Shown here: positions 9,184-17,895 of the stretch, one piece after another
How the letters are laid out: the number at the start of each line of letters is the position of its first letter
Numbering within the stretch: the stretch's first letter is position 1
Assembly (NCBI GenBank): GCA_963838035.1
Contig: CAWIPM010000008.1
Location: 143,218-207,217, forward strand
Source of the DNA: CAVVNN01 sp963838035
GTDB taxonomy: Bacteria; Actinomycetota; Thermoleophilia; Solirubrobacterales; 70-9
Direction: 5' to 3'
DNA length: 64,000 bases
Notes under the pieces: model-generated
The model's input: only the letters and a program-made list of their open reading frames with translations
Told to the model about the DNA's origin: nothing
Databases searched by the model: none
Program-made: the position numbers and the translations under genes

Positions 9184-9263
9184 ACCCCCGTCGACGGGAA
9201 TTGGTTACAAGGTCGACGGGCCGCAGCGGGATATACCGACCCGCTTCACGGCCGGTCGACGGG

Positions 9264-10094
9264 CTATGCGGGAGCCTGGGCGGCCCTGGAGACGGAGAGG
9301 CCGTGCTCGCCGCAGGCGACGGCGATCGGGTAGCGGGCGTCGAGGCCCAGGCCCGCCTCGTCGAGAGCGAGGTCGCCGAAGGCGACGGCGCCTCCGGCCT
9401 CGCGGACGATCAGCTGGGCGGCGGCGGCGTCGACCGAGCGGCAAGGACGCAGGCTGAGCATCGCGTCGAAGCGGGCGGCGGCGACGTAGGCCGCGCTGAT
9501 CGCGATCGACCCGACCACACGCAGGCGATAGACCTCGCCGGTCAGCGACTCGATTGCCCCCAGCGCCTGCCCCGGCTCGGCAGCCTCGAGGCCGACCAGC
9601 TCCAGCTTGCCGCCGTCTGCGGTGACGCGGATCCGCTCGCCGTCCAGCGTCGCCCCCGCTCCTCGCTTGGCGACGAACTCCTCCCCGGCGCCGAAGTCGT
9701 AGACATAGCCGAGCTCGACGGCGGCCATCGAGGGACCTGATGCCACCGCGATGCTGAGGCTGTGGGAGGGGAGCGTCCGCCGCGCGTTGAGCGAGCCGTC
9801 GATCGGGTCGATCACGACCCGGGCCGGGCCGCCGGAGCCGAAGGAGACCTCGCCTCGCTCCTCGGAGACGGCGACGAAAGAGGCGCCGCCACCGGCCAGG
9901 GACTCGAGCTCTGCGAAGACGGCGTCCTCACAGCGCCGGTCGATCGCCAGGGTGCGGTCGCCGCCCTCGCCGATCCCCTCGTAGACGGTGCGCGCCTGGA
10001 TCCCTCGTACCTCTTCGAAGACCGACCTCTGCGCGGCAACGACCCGGCGGCAGATTCCCAGCCAGTCTGCGGAGAAAACGTCCACCGAGCTCAT
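9264..10094 (-). CDS. Inositol monophosphatase / FBPase-superfamily phosphatase
   Basis: A 276-residue Mg-dependent phosphatase of the inositol monophosphatase superfamily. The metal-binding motifs are seen as SEERG (77-81), DPIDGSLNARR (96-106) and a late SVDAAAAQLIVREAGG, where the family normally has a WD dyad. The exact substrate (inositol phosphate, fructose-1,6-bisphosphate, PAP or another) cannot be read from the sequence. The WD to VD change in the last motif and DPIDGS for DPIDGT are modest departures. It is divergent from the helicase-nuclease gene, with 33 bp between the starts. The ATG at 10094 follows a weak AGG. Confidence 0.87.
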   Translation of the reverse strand: MSSVDVFSADWLGICRRVVAAQRSVFEEVRGIQARTVYEGIGEGGDRTLAIDRRCEDAVFAELESLAGGGASFVAVSEERGEVSFGSGGPARVVIDPIDGSLNARRTLPSHSLSIAVASGPSMAAVELGYVYDFGAGEEFVAKRGAGATLDGERIRVTADGGKLELVGLEAAEPGQALGAIESLTGEVYRLRVVGSIAISAAYVAAARFDAMLSLRPCRSVDAAAAQLIVREAGGAVAFGDLALDEAGLGLDARYPIAVACGEHGLSVSRAAQAPA

Positions 10095-10127
10095 CCTATG
10101 GAGGCAACCACTCGGTAGCTTTGGACC

Positions 10128-12986
10128 ATGCTCGCCTTGGTCGAAGCACAGCAGCGCGCCGTCGCCCACGGCGAGGGTCCGCTGCTGGTGCTCGGGGCGG
10201 CCGGGACCGGCAAGACCGAGGTGCTGGCGCGCCGCCTCGCCCGACTGGCCGCAGAGGGGAGCGGAGCGGAGCGGATCCTGGTCCTCGCCTCCTCCCGGGC
10301 GACGGCGAGGCGCCTGCGCGGGCGCACCGAGGAGCTCCTGGCCGGATCGTTCGAGGAGCTCTGGATCGGCACCTGGGGGGCGATATGCGAGCGGCTGCTG
10401 CGCGAACGCTCCAGCGCCGCCGGCCTCGATCCCTTCTTCGACGTCCTCGGCCCCGCCGAGCGCCTGGCGATGCTGCTCGACCGCCTCGACGATCTCCCTC
10501 TCCGCCATCATGAGATCCGCGGCAACCCCGCCGGCCTGCTGGCCCGCCTGCTGGCCCAGGTCGACGAGTTGAAGGCCGGCTCCGACCCCCCGGAGCCGGA
10601 GCTCGCCGAGTTCTGCGCCGCCCACGACCGCATCCTCGCCGAGTCCGGCAACCTCGACCGCAGCGACGTATTCCTCACGCTCAACAGGCTCCTGGTGGAG
10701 CGGGCCGACATTCGCCTCGAGATCGCCGATCGCTTTCCCCGCCTGATGGTCGACGAGCTGGAGGACACGACCGCGGCGCAGAGAGCAATCCTCTCCACCC
10801 TCGCCATGGACAACCCGAACCAGCTCTTCGCGTTGGAGGACACGAGCGCTGCGGCCGAGGCGTGGTTCCGGGACCTCCACCCCGAGGGGGAGGCGGTGAC
10901 CCTCGAGCATCGCTTCCGCGAGCCTGCGGTGCGGTTCTGGAGATGTGGCAACGAGTGGGCGCAGGCGCAGGCGGTGGCGCGGGAGATCGAGCACCTGATT
11001 GCCGGGGGGGGCCATCCGGAGGAGATCTGCGTGCTGGTCGACGACCCGGCGCAGCGAGGCGGAGCGGTCGCCGCGGCGATGGAGGAGCGTGGGATTCCGT
11101 TCCACCTGACAGGCCCGGCCGCGCTGTTCCAGCGCCCCGAGGTCCGCGACACGATCGCGTGGTTGAGGGTGCTCGCAGAACCTGATGATTCGGCGGCGGC
11201 CGCGCGGGCCCTGACGCGGCCACCGATCGGGTTGCGCTCCACCGACCTGGCACGTCTGACGACGATCGCTCGACGGCGAAAGGTCGACATGGTTTCGGCC
11301 TGCGAGGCGGCCCTCGAAAGCCCGCAGATCCCTCCCGAGGGGCGGGAGCGGATCCAGTCGTTCCACAAGCTCTATGAAGCCGCATCGGCGGCGATGGAGG
11401 AACGCCGCGCCGACGTCTTCGTCAGGCGCTTGATCGAGCGGGTCGGCCTGCGCCGGCAACGGCTCTTCGCCGCCGAGCCGGAGGTGGCGGAGCGCCTGCT
11501 CGGCCTCTCGCGACTGGCTGAGCTCGCCTCCGCCTGGTCGCGGCGCGAGCCACATGGGTCGACGCGGGACTTCGTTCGCTATCTCAGCGCCGTGGCAGAG
11601 GCGAGAGTGGAGCCGGCGGAGGGTGAGGAGCCGGCGTCGCCGGGGGCCGTTCAGGGCATTTCGCGCTCAGCGGTGCGGGGCAGGGACTTCGAGCATGTCT
11701 TCGTGCTGGGGCTCGAGCATGGCGCCGGGGCGGATTCGATCGGCGCCCCCGCGCGCTCGACGCTCGTCCTCTCGCGGGTCGAGGGAGACGGCGACGGGGA
11801 AAGGCCACCATCGGGGCTCTACGGGGACACACTCCTCGCCGCCGGCGCAGTCGAGGAGACCCACGAGGAGGAGCTGTTCGGGCCCGCCGAGGGCCTGCAC
11901 GCCACATACCGGATGCTGCGTGAGGAGGTGCTGGAGGCCTCTTGGAAGGCCGGACGGGAACTGTCGGAGCCGCGGCTCGACACCGCAATCGACGTCAACC
12001 GGGCAGTCGCCCGCTATTTGGAGCTGCTGAAGCTGGCGGCGCTGGCCCAACGGCCCGGCGACGAGGCGACGGCCGAGGCGGTCGAGGCGGTCAACGGGCT
12101 GCTGCGCCAGGTTGCGACCGCCGAACAGCAGGCGGAGCTGGACGCGTCCACGCTCGATGCCTACCTGCTCGACTCCGAGCGCGAGCGCAGCCGTCGTCGT
12201 GAGCTGATCGCCGCCCGCCACGAGCCCTCGCTGGAGGCATTCCTACCGCGCCGCGGCGACAAGAGGCTGAGCCTCTCCGCCTCCGACCTCGACCTCTACC
12301 TGACCTGCCCGCTGAAGTACAAGTTCGCGCGCGTCTTCGGCATCCCGCAGGAGCCGACGATCAACCAACGCTTCGGCATCCTCGTCCACAACGTCCTGGA
12401 GCGCTTCCACAAGGAGGAGGGCGAGGCCGGCGAAGACGGGCTGCGCCGGCTGACCGGCCTCTATGAGGCGGGGTGGCGCCGGTCGGGGTTCGGCTCCAGC
12501 GACGACGAGCTCCAGTACCGAGAGCGCGGACGGGAGGCAATGCGTCTCTACTGGGAGCGAGAGCGAGTCGCCGAGGGGGAGCCGGTCTGGCTCGAGCGCA
12601 AGTTCGACATCCGGATCGGCGAGCACCACGTGCGCGGGCGGGTCGACCGGGTCGACCGCCTTCCAGGCGGCGACCATGAGCTGATCGACTACAAGACCGG
12701 CGAGCGCAAGAGCGAGGCCGACCTCGAGAACGACCTCCAGCTGGCCCTTTACCGGCTCGCCGCCCGTCAGGCGTGGGACCTCGAGGCCGGCACCGGCAGC
12801 TACTACTACGTGCTCGATGGCGAGAAGGTCGCCGCACCCGCCAAGCCCGACGATGCCGAACGGGTCGAGAGCACGGTGCTCGAGGTGGGCGAGGGGGTGC
12901 TCGGCCAGGACTTCGAGCCTCGCCCCTCGCCGAAGGTCTGCGGCTGGTGCGACTACCGGCTGATCTGCCCGGCGGCGGAGAGCTGA
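10128..12986 (+). CDS. UvrD/Rep-family helicase with C-terminal RecB-type Fe-S nuclease (AdnA/AddB-like)
   Basis: A 952-residue DNA-repair helicase-nuclease. The N-terminal SF1 ATPase has Walker A GAAGTGKTE (23-31) and Walker B VDELEDT (208-214), where the family has DEXQD; the Gln is Glu here. The motif LEHRFRE is present. The motor motif normally reading T-H-KGLE is degenerate (RSAVRGRDFEHVFVLG), as in subunits with a weakened motor. The C-terminus (from about 720) is a RecB-like nuclease with GRVDRVD and IDYKTGE. The four cysteines of an AddB/AdnAB iron-sulphur cluster are C727, C938, C941 and C947. It probably processes double-strand breaks. In mycobacteria AdnA pairs with AdnB, but no partner is adjacent here. 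Confidence 0.86.
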   Translation: MLALVEAQQRAVAHGEGPLLVLGAAGTGKTEVLARRLARLAAEGSGAERILVLASSRATARRLRGRTEELLAGSFEELWIGTWGAICERLLRERSSAAGLDPFFDVLGPAERLAMLLDRLDDLPLRHHEIRGNPAGLLARLLAQVDELKAGSDPPEPELAEFCAAHDRILAESGNLDRSDVFLTLNRLLVERADIRLEIADRFPRLMVDELEDTTAAQRAILSTLAMDNPNQLFALEDTSAAAEAWFRDLHPEGEAVTLEHRFREPAVRFWRCGNEWAQAQAVAREIEHLIAGGGHPEEICVLVDDPAQRGGAVAAAMEERGIPFHLTGPAALFQRPEVRDTIAWLRVLAEPDDSAAAARALTRPPIGLRSTDLARLTTIARRRKVDMVSACEAALESPQIPPEGRERIQSFHKLYEAASAAMEERRADVFVRRLIERVGLRRQRLFAAEPEVAERLLGLSRLAELASAWSRREPHGSTRDFVRYLSAVAEARVEPAEGEEPASPGAVQGISRSAVRGRDFEHVFVLGLEHGAGADSIGAPARSTLVLSRVEGDGDGERPPSGLYGDTLLAAGAVEETHEEELFGPAEGLHATYRMLREEVLEASWKAGRELSEPRLDTAIDVNRAVARYLELLKLAALAQRPGDEATAEAVEAVNGLLRQVATAEQQAELDASTLDAYLLDSERERSRRRELIAARHEPSLEAFLPRRGDKRLSLSASDLDLYLTCPLKYKFARVFGIPQEPTINQRFGILVHNVLERFHKEEGEAGEDGLRRLTGLYEAGWRRSGFGSSDDELQYRERGREAMRLYWERERVAEGEPVWLERKFDIRIGEHHVRGRVDRVDRLPGGDHELIDYKTGERKSEADLENDLQLALYRLAARQAWDLEAGTGSYYYVLDGEKVAAPAKPDDAERVESTVLEVGEGVLGQDFEPRPSPKVCGWCDYRLICPAAES

Positions 12987-12998
12987 GCGGGGCTCGCG

Positions 12999-13868
12999 CT
13001 AGTTCTTCTCCCGCCCGCGCTGCTGGAGGAAGTGCTGGAACTCGCGAGCGATGGTATCGGCGGAGGGAAGGTCCTCGCCGTCGCCGAGCTGCTCGGCCTG
13101 CTCGGCCTCGATCCGCGCCACCAGCTCCTCGATCTCCGGGTTGGCGGCGACAGCGCGACCGATCTGCTCTTCGTAGCTGCTCGTCTCCTCCTCCAGCTCG
13201 GAAGCGTCGACGGCGATACCGGTCAGCCCCTCCAGCCGGCGCAGAAGGGCAAGCGCGGCCTTCGGGTTGGGCACCGCGGCGACGTAATGGGGAACCGCCG
13301 CCCACAGCGAGGCGGAGCTCATCCCCACCCGGCGGCAACAGTCGTGGACGACGCCGACGATCCCGGTGGGGCCCTCGTAGCTGGAGCGCTGCAGATCCAG
13401 CTCCTCGACAAGCTCCTCGTCGGAGGCGAGGCCGGTGATCGGAACGGGCAGGGTGTGGGAAACCTCGGCGATCAGGGCGCCCATCGTGATCACCATCTCG
13501 ACCCCGAGCGCGTCGGCGGCCGTTGCGATCGTCTCCGAGAAGGTGCGCCAGCGCAAGTTCGGCTCGGTGCCGTCGAGCAGGACGAGGTCGCGATCGGCTG
13601 CCGGGACCCGGACGGCGATCAGGTTGTTCTCGGGCCAGTCGATCCTGCGCGCCTGCCCCTCGCTGAGGGTGATCGTCGGCCGGGTCGCCTGGAAGTCGAA
13701 GTAATCCTCCGGGTCGACCTGGGCGATCAGCTCGGCGTCGAGCGATTCGGCCACCGTCGCCAGCGCGGTCGAGGCGGCCGAGGCGGCGTCGTTCCAGCCG
13801 CGAAACGCACAGACGAGAATGGGAGAGCGGAGCTGGGGGAGGTCGCCTTCCCAGGTAAGGGAATCCAC
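12999..13868 (-). CDS. PAC2 family protein
   Basis: A 289-residue protein of the PAC2 (proteasome assembly chaperone 2) family, which actinobacteria with a proteasome commonly carry. Evidence is the N-terminal PILVCAFRGWNDAASAAS, the central ITMGALIAEVSHTLPVPI and the GPTGIVGVVHDCC pattern, together with the typical length near 300. The C-terminal about 50 residues are Glu-rich and probably helical (EEQIGRAVAANPEIEELVA). It is cytoplasmic, and the biochemical role of bacterial members is unsettled. It converges on the helicase-nuclease gene with a 12-bp gap. Confidence 0.85.
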   Translation of the reverse strand: MDSLTWEGDLPQLRSPILVCAFRGWNDAASAASTALATVAESLDAELIAQVDPEDYFDFQATRPTITLSEGQARRIDWPENNLIAVRVPAADRDLVLLDGTEPNLRWRTFSETIATAADALGVEMVITMGALIAEVSHTLPVPITGLASDEELVEELDLQRSSYEGPTGIVGVVHDCCRRVGMSSASLWAAVPHYVAAVPNPKAALALLRRLEGLTGIAVDASELEEETSSYEEQIGRAVAANPEIEELVARIEAEQAEQLGDGEDLPSADTIAREFQHFLQQRGREKN

Positions 13869-13898
13869 CCTTTTGAGACTACCGATGGGGCGCCGGCC

Positions 13899-14270
13899 CT
13901 ACGCCGGGGTGCGCAGTGCCCGCCGCACCAGCTGGGCGGCGATGAACAGCGCCAGCGCCGCGAAGGAGAGTTGCAGGGCACGCTCGGAGACGTGGTTGGC
14001 AATGCCCACGCCGATCAGGACTCCGAGCGGCGAGAGGGCGCCGATCACGAGCGCGTTGCGGACGTTGACGTTGCCGTAGGAGCTCTGGCGGTAGGCGCCG
14101 ACCAGGGCGACGATCACGATCACCAGCAGCGACGTCGACTCCCCCTCCACCTGGGAAAGGCCGAGGAAGACCGTCAGGGCCGGGACGAAGAGCACCCCGC
14201 CCCCGACCCCGACCAGCCCGCCGGCAAGCCCGCCGGCGACCGCGACGAGGGCGGCGAGTAGCTCGTTCAC
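13899..14270 (-). CDS. TauE/SafE family membrane protein, second half-size subunit
   Basis: A 123-residue integral membrane protein with about four hydrophobic helices. It carries the family glycine motif GGLVGVGGGVLFVP near the N-terminus. Normal TauE/SafE proteins are about 250 residues with two such halves. Here the second half is its own gene, starting with GTG at 14270 that overlaps the TGA stop of the first half (GTGA). That tight overlap implies translational coupling and a heterodimer. The transported anion (sulfite or an organosulfonate) is not defined by sequence. Confidence 0.85.
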   Translation of the reverse strand: MNELLAALVAVAGGLAGGLVGVGGGVLFVPALTVFLGLSQVEGESTSLLVIVIVALVGAYRQSSYGNVNVRNALVIGALSPLGVLIGVGIANHVSERALQLSFAALALFIAAQLVRRALRTPA

Positions 14271-14632
14271 GATAGGACCAGCTCGATCGCGACCGCGACC
14301 AGCAGCGCCGCGAAGAGGAGGGAGACCGCGCGCTGGGGAATCCGCTGCTGGATCGCGGTCCCGAGCACAACGCCGCCGACCGCGGGGATCGAAAGCAGCA
14401 GGCCGGTCACCACGTGGACGTTGCCGTAGAGGCCGCCCTGGGCAAGGGTGCCGAGTGCCCCGATGAGGACGATCGCGGCAAGGCTGGTGCCGGTTGCGAG
14501 CCGCTCGCCGTAACCGAACCAGAAGATCAGCAAAGGCACGATGATCGTGCCTCCGCCGACGCCGAAGAGGCCGCTGAAGACTCCCGCCGCGGTGCCGATG
14601 GCGGCGAGCTTCAGGGTCTCGTTCGAGGGCAT
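14267..14632 (-). CDS. TauE/SafE family membrane protein, first half-size subunit
   Basis: A 121-residue membrane protein with about four transmembrane segments. It has the diagnostic FSGLFGVGGGTIIVPLL motif (about 19-35) and the GTSLAAIVLIGALGTLAQGG repeat-end pattern. It stops inside the first codons of the partner half gene. Both halves keep an intact motif and clean reading frame, so this looks like a genuine two-gene transporter rather than a broken one. It is divergent from the trehalose-phosphatase gene, with 41 bp between them. Confidence 0.87.
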   Translation of the reverse strand: MPSNETLKLAAIGTAAGVFSGLFGVGGGTIIVPLLIFWFGYGERLATGTSLAAIVLIGALGTLAQGGLYGNVHVVTGLLLSIPAVGGVVLGTAIQQRIPQRAVSLLFAALLVAVAIELVLS

Positions 14633-14673
14633 CGGGTGGCTCGCAGAAGCACTGTGCGGCGATACTAGATGGC

Positions 14674-15495
14674 GTGTCGCGCGAAACTGAGACAGGTCGC
14701 GGCGACGCTCGCCGCCGATTGCTGGCGGGGCTTCGAGCCGAGCCCGGGCGGACCGCGATCCTCACCGACATCGACGGGACCCTGGCCCCGATAGCCGAGC
14801 GTCCCGAGCAGGCGGCGGTGCCGAAGGATGTCGGGGTGGCGCTGGCCCGGCTCGGCAAGCGCTTCGGCTTGGTCGGCTGCATCTCCGGCCGCCGTGCCGA
14901 AGAGGCCCGGCGGCTGGTCGGAGTCGACTCGATCGCCTACGCCGGCAATCACGGCCTGGAGCTGCTGCTGCCGGGAGATGACGGCCCGCGCCTCGACCCT
15001 TTGCTGGACGGCCATGAGGGTAGGGCGGCGGACTTCGTCGCCCAGCTCGACCCCCGGGAGCTGGCAGCCATCGGGTTGCGCCTGGAGGACAAGGGCCCGA
15101 TCCAAGCCCTGCACTGGCGGGGTGCCCCGGACGAACGCGCGGCCGACGCCCGCGCCCATGAGATCGCCGCCAGCGGTGGCCGCGCCGGGCTCGAACCCCG
15201 CTGGGGCCGCAAGGTCCTCGAGCTCCGCCCGACCGGAGGCGGTGGCAAGGACACCGCCGTCGCCGCCCTCCTCGCCAGCGACGGGATCGAGCGAGCCGTC
15301 TATGCCGGCGATGACCGCACCGACCTCGACGCCTTCCGCCGCCTCCGCGAGCTGTCGGAGGAGGGGAAGCTGAAGGCCGTCGTCTGCGTCGGAGTCGAAT
15401 CTCCGGAGGCCCCACCCGGCCTGGCGGAAGAATCCGACCTCACGGTCGAGGGGCCCGAAGGCTGGGCCGAGATCCTCGAGTTCCTGGCGGAGTAG
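14674..15495 (+). CDS. otsB: Trehalose-6-phosphate phosphatase
   Basis: A 273-residue HAD-superfamily phosphatase that removes phosphate from trehalose-6-phosphate. Motif I is TDIDGTLAPI (31-40) with the nucleophile Asp32. Then follow CISGRRAEEA, the trehalose-phosphatase signature YAGNHGLE and the late metal motif YAGDDRTDLDAF. Length is normal for OtsB. The start is GTG at 14674. No otsA is in the window. The small membrane-protein gene follows after two bases, so the two form an operon. Confidence 0.93.
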   Translation: MSRETETGRGDARRRLLAGLRAEPGRTAILTDIDGTLAPIAERPEQAAVPKDVGVALARLGKRFGLVGCISGRRAEEARRLVGVDSIAYAGNHGLELLLPGDDGPRLDPLLDGHEGRAADFVAQLDPRELAAIGLRLEDKGPIQALHWRGAPDERAADARAHEIAASGGRAGLEPRWGRKVLELRPTGGGGKDTAVAALLASDGIERAVYAGDDRTDLDAFRRLRELSEEGKLKAVVCVGVESPEAPPGLAEESDLTVEGPEGWAEILEFLAE

Positions 15496-15497
15496 CG

Positions 15498-16013
15498 ATG
15501 CCATACACCGACCTGCTCCGGGTAACCGTCTTCCTCACCGGCGCCGAGGCAACCGCTCTGGGCACGATCGCAGCGATCGCCGCCGGTCGCGCCAACGACT
15601 CGGCCACGATCCTGGTGGCGGCGGCCTGGTGGTTGATCGCACTCGTCATCGGCCTCTATCTGGGTCGCCCGACAAACGCCGCCGATGGAGTCCACGACGC
15701 CCTCGCCGAAGCCCGCACCGCAACCTCCCTCCCACAGGACAGTCCCGCCCGCATCGCCTTCGGCCGCCTCTGGCCGATCGCCGCCACAGCGATCGCGGCC
15801 GGGGTTCTCGGCATCTTCTTCCCCGGGGTGGCGGTCGTCGGCGCCGGCTACGCCCTCCTCGTCTCCCTTGCCTGGCGCACCCGCGAGGCCGCCGTCCTGG
15901 GCATCGAGCACCGGGACGGCGTCAAGTTCTACGTCGTCCCCAACTCGGCCCTCCGTCCCATCAAGCTGGTGCGATCCCCGGGGCTGATGAGCGACCCGTC
16001 CACACGACCGTAG
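15498..16013 (+). CDS. Conserved membrane protein of unknown function
   Basis: A 171-residue protein I cannot name. Hydrophobic segments lie at about 18-30, 38-55 (ILVAAAWWLIALVIGLYLG) and 93-127 (IAATAIAAGVLGIFFPGVAVVG), giving three or four membrane helices. The C-terminal about 40 residues are soluble. It starts three bases after the otsB stop codon and is almost certainly co-transcribed with it. Confidence 0.75.
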   Translation: MPYTDLLRVTVFLTGAEATALGTIAAIAAGRANDSATILVAAAWWLIALVIGLYLGRPTNAADGVHDALAEARTATSLPQDSPARIAFGRLWPIAATAIAAGVLGIFFPGVAVVGAGYALLVSLAWRTREAAVLGIEHRDGVKFYVVPNSALRPIKLVRSPGLMSDPSTRP

Positions 16014-16040
16014 CTCGGGCGGGTGGCGGGGAGATCTGGG

Positions 16041-16065
16041 GTCCTCGCCCGCAGCTTGCGAGGAC
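16041..16065. terminator. Hairpin between convergent genes
   Basis: Arms GTCCTCGC (16041-16048) and GCGAGGAC (16058-16065) form a perfect eight-base stem with a nine-base loop between the ends of the membrane-protein and polX genes. No T-run follows on either strand, so termination is a guess from position. Confidence 0.4.
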
Positions 16066-16099
16066 GACGGCCCCATCTTCCTGACAGGACCCGCTCGCC

Positions 16100-17833
16100 C
16101 TACGCTCTCAAAAACCGCTTGAAGTCCCGCCAGCCACGGGTGTTGGCGATGTCAGGAGCGGTGAGCCAGGCGCGACGGGCGGTGGCGACGGCGTAGGCCA
16201 TGTTGTCGAGGGTGTCGACGCCGTGGGCGTCGGTGTTGAGGACGACGGTGGCGCCGGCATCCGCGGCCAGCCGGGCGTGGTGCTCGGAGAGGTCGCGGCG
16301 GTTGGGGTTGCCGTTGATCTCGAGCATCGTGCCGGCGCGGGCCGCGGCCTCCACGACCGCTTCGACGTCGATCCCGTAGGGCTCGCGGCGCCCGATCAGG
16401 CGCCCGGTCAGGTGGCCTATGCAGTCGACGCACGGGTTGTCGATCGCAGCGAGGACGCGCTCGGTCATCGCCCCTTCGGAGATCGAGAAAGAGGTGTGGA
16501 CGCTCGCCACCACCCAGTCGAGCGCATCGAGCAGGTCCTCGGGGTAGTCGAGGGCGCCGTCGGGATCGACGTTGACCTCCGAGCCGGCGAGCAGGCGGAA
16601 GCCCCGTCTGCCCTCGTTCCACTCGCGGATCTCATCGATCCGTCGCCAAAGGCGCTCGGCGGTGACGTGGTCGCCAAAGCCATGGCTGGCGGAGTGGTCG
16701 GTGATCGCCAGGTACGCGTAGCCGCGCGCTTTGGCCGCCGCCGCCATCTCCTCCAGGGTGTTGCGGCCGTCGGAGAGGGTGGTGTGGGAGTGGAGGTCGC
16801 CGTGGATGTCGTCGAGCGAGACGAGGTCGGGAAGCTCGCCCGCGCGCGCCGCCCTCAGCTCTCCGCGCCCCTCGCGCAGCTCGGGCTCGATGTATGCGTA
16901 GCCGAGTCGATCGTAGACCTCCTCCTCGGTCGCGCAGAGCGTCACCTTGCCGGTCTCGGTGTCGGTGACCCCGTGCTCGGAGACGGAGAGGCTGCGGGCG
17001 ACCGCTTCTTCCCGGAGCTGCACGTTGTGGGCCTGGGAGCCCGTGAAGTGCTGGAGCAGGTTGCCATAGGCGGCCGGTGGGACGATCCGCAGATCAACCG
17101 AGACACCGTTGTGAGTCTGGGCGCGGAGACCGTTGGGGCCGGGGGTGCCCGCTGCGTCGATCAACGGGTGCGCGGCCAGGTGCGCGGCGAGGGCAACGGG
17201 CTCCTCGGCGGTGGCGATCAGGTCGATGTCCTTGCAGGTCTCGGCCCAGCGCCGCACCGAGCCGGCCACCTCGACCCGGTTGGCGGCCGGATGCTCGCGC
17301 AGCGCCGCGGCCAGCTCCTCGGCGATCGGCCTGACCGCCGAGAGCAGGAGGCGGCCCGGTCCCTGACCCGGGTCGCCGAGACGCTCGAGGGCCGCCAAAA
17401 CGTTTTCCTCGACCTTGGGGCCGAGGCCCTTCAGCTCCCGGATCCGGTGCGCGTCCGCGGCCGCCTTAAGGTCCTCCAGCGAGGCGATGCCCAACTCGTC
17501 GAAGAGCCGGCGGGCTGTCTTCGCCCCAAGCCCGGGAACACGTGTCACCTCGATCAGGGTCGGCGGGAACTTCGCCTTCAGCTTCGTCGCAGCGGGGATC
17601 TCGCCGGTCTCCAGCAGGGCGTCGATCTTTTCCGCCAGCGTCTTGCCGACGCCGGGGATCTCGGTTGCCAGCCCGGCGGCGGCCAGGTCGGCGACCGACA
17701 CCGGGCTTTCCCGGATCGCCTTTGCGGCGGCGCCGTAGGCCAGCACCCTGTATTTGACGGCGCCGTCGAGCTCGTAGAGGACGCCCAGCTCGTCCAGCGC
17801 GGCAGCGATCTCGGCGTTGGTCACGGGCTGCAA
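16100..17833 (-). CDS. polX: Family X DNA polymerase/3'-5' exonuclease with PHP domain (PolX)
   Basis: A 577-residue DNA-repair polymerase of the bacterial PolX type. N-terminal helix-hairpin-helix motifs appear at about 57-65 (TEIPGVGKT) and 98-106 (RVPGLGAKT). The polymerase nucleotidyltransferase motif is GSVRRWAETCKDIDLI (191-206), with Asp202 and Asp204, and the third carboxylate is Asp247 (SVDLRIV). A C-terminal PHP phosphoesterase domain starts at DLHSHTTLSDG (346-356) and contains NTDAHG near the end; it gives 3'-5' exonuclease and AP-endonuclease activity in relatives. Length is normal. It acts in base-excision or gap-filling repair. Confidence 0.94.
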   Translation of the reverse strand: MQPVTNAEIAAALDELGVLYELDGAVKYRVLAYGAAAKAIRESPVSVADLAAAGLATEIPGVGKTLAEKIDALLETGEIPAATKLKAKFPPTLIEVTRVPGLGAKTARRLFDELGIASLEDLKAAADAHRIRELKGLGPKVEENVLAALERLGDPGQGPGRLLLSAVRPIAEELAAALREHPAANRVEVAGSVRRWAETCKDIDLIATAEEPVALAAHLAAHPLIDAAGTPGPNGLRAQTHNGVSVDLRIVPPAAYGNLLQHFTGSQAHNVQLREEAVARSLSVSEHGVTDTETGKVTLCATEEEVYDRLGYAYIEPELREGRGELRAARAGELPDLVSLDDIHGDLHSHTTLSDGRNTLEEMAAAAKARGYAYLAITDHSASHGFGDHVTAERLWRRIDEIREWNEGRRGFRLLAGSEVNVDPDGALDYPEDLLDALDWVVASVHTSFSISEGAMTERVLAAIDNPCVDCIGHLTGRLIGRREPYGIDVEAVVEAAARAGTMLEINGNPNRRDLSEHHARLAADAGATVVLNTDAHGVDTLDNMAYAVATARRAWLTAPDIANTRGWRDFKRFLRA

Positions 17834-17895
17834 GTTAGTGGCCCGGCGCGATTTGCTCTTTAGGCGCGCTTTCGCTCGGCGAATAGCATCGGGAG

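Noticed and set aside
9264..11555. Long minus-strand frame that could make a 763-residue fusion to the phosphatase
   Set aside because: The upstream part is antisense to the helicase-nuclease gene; the phosphatase family N-terminus fits the ATG at 10094.
13899..14632. Split TauE/SafE as a frameshifted single gene
   Set aside because: The halves overlap by GTGA, each has its own start and complete motif, and the nearby sequence shows no other indels.
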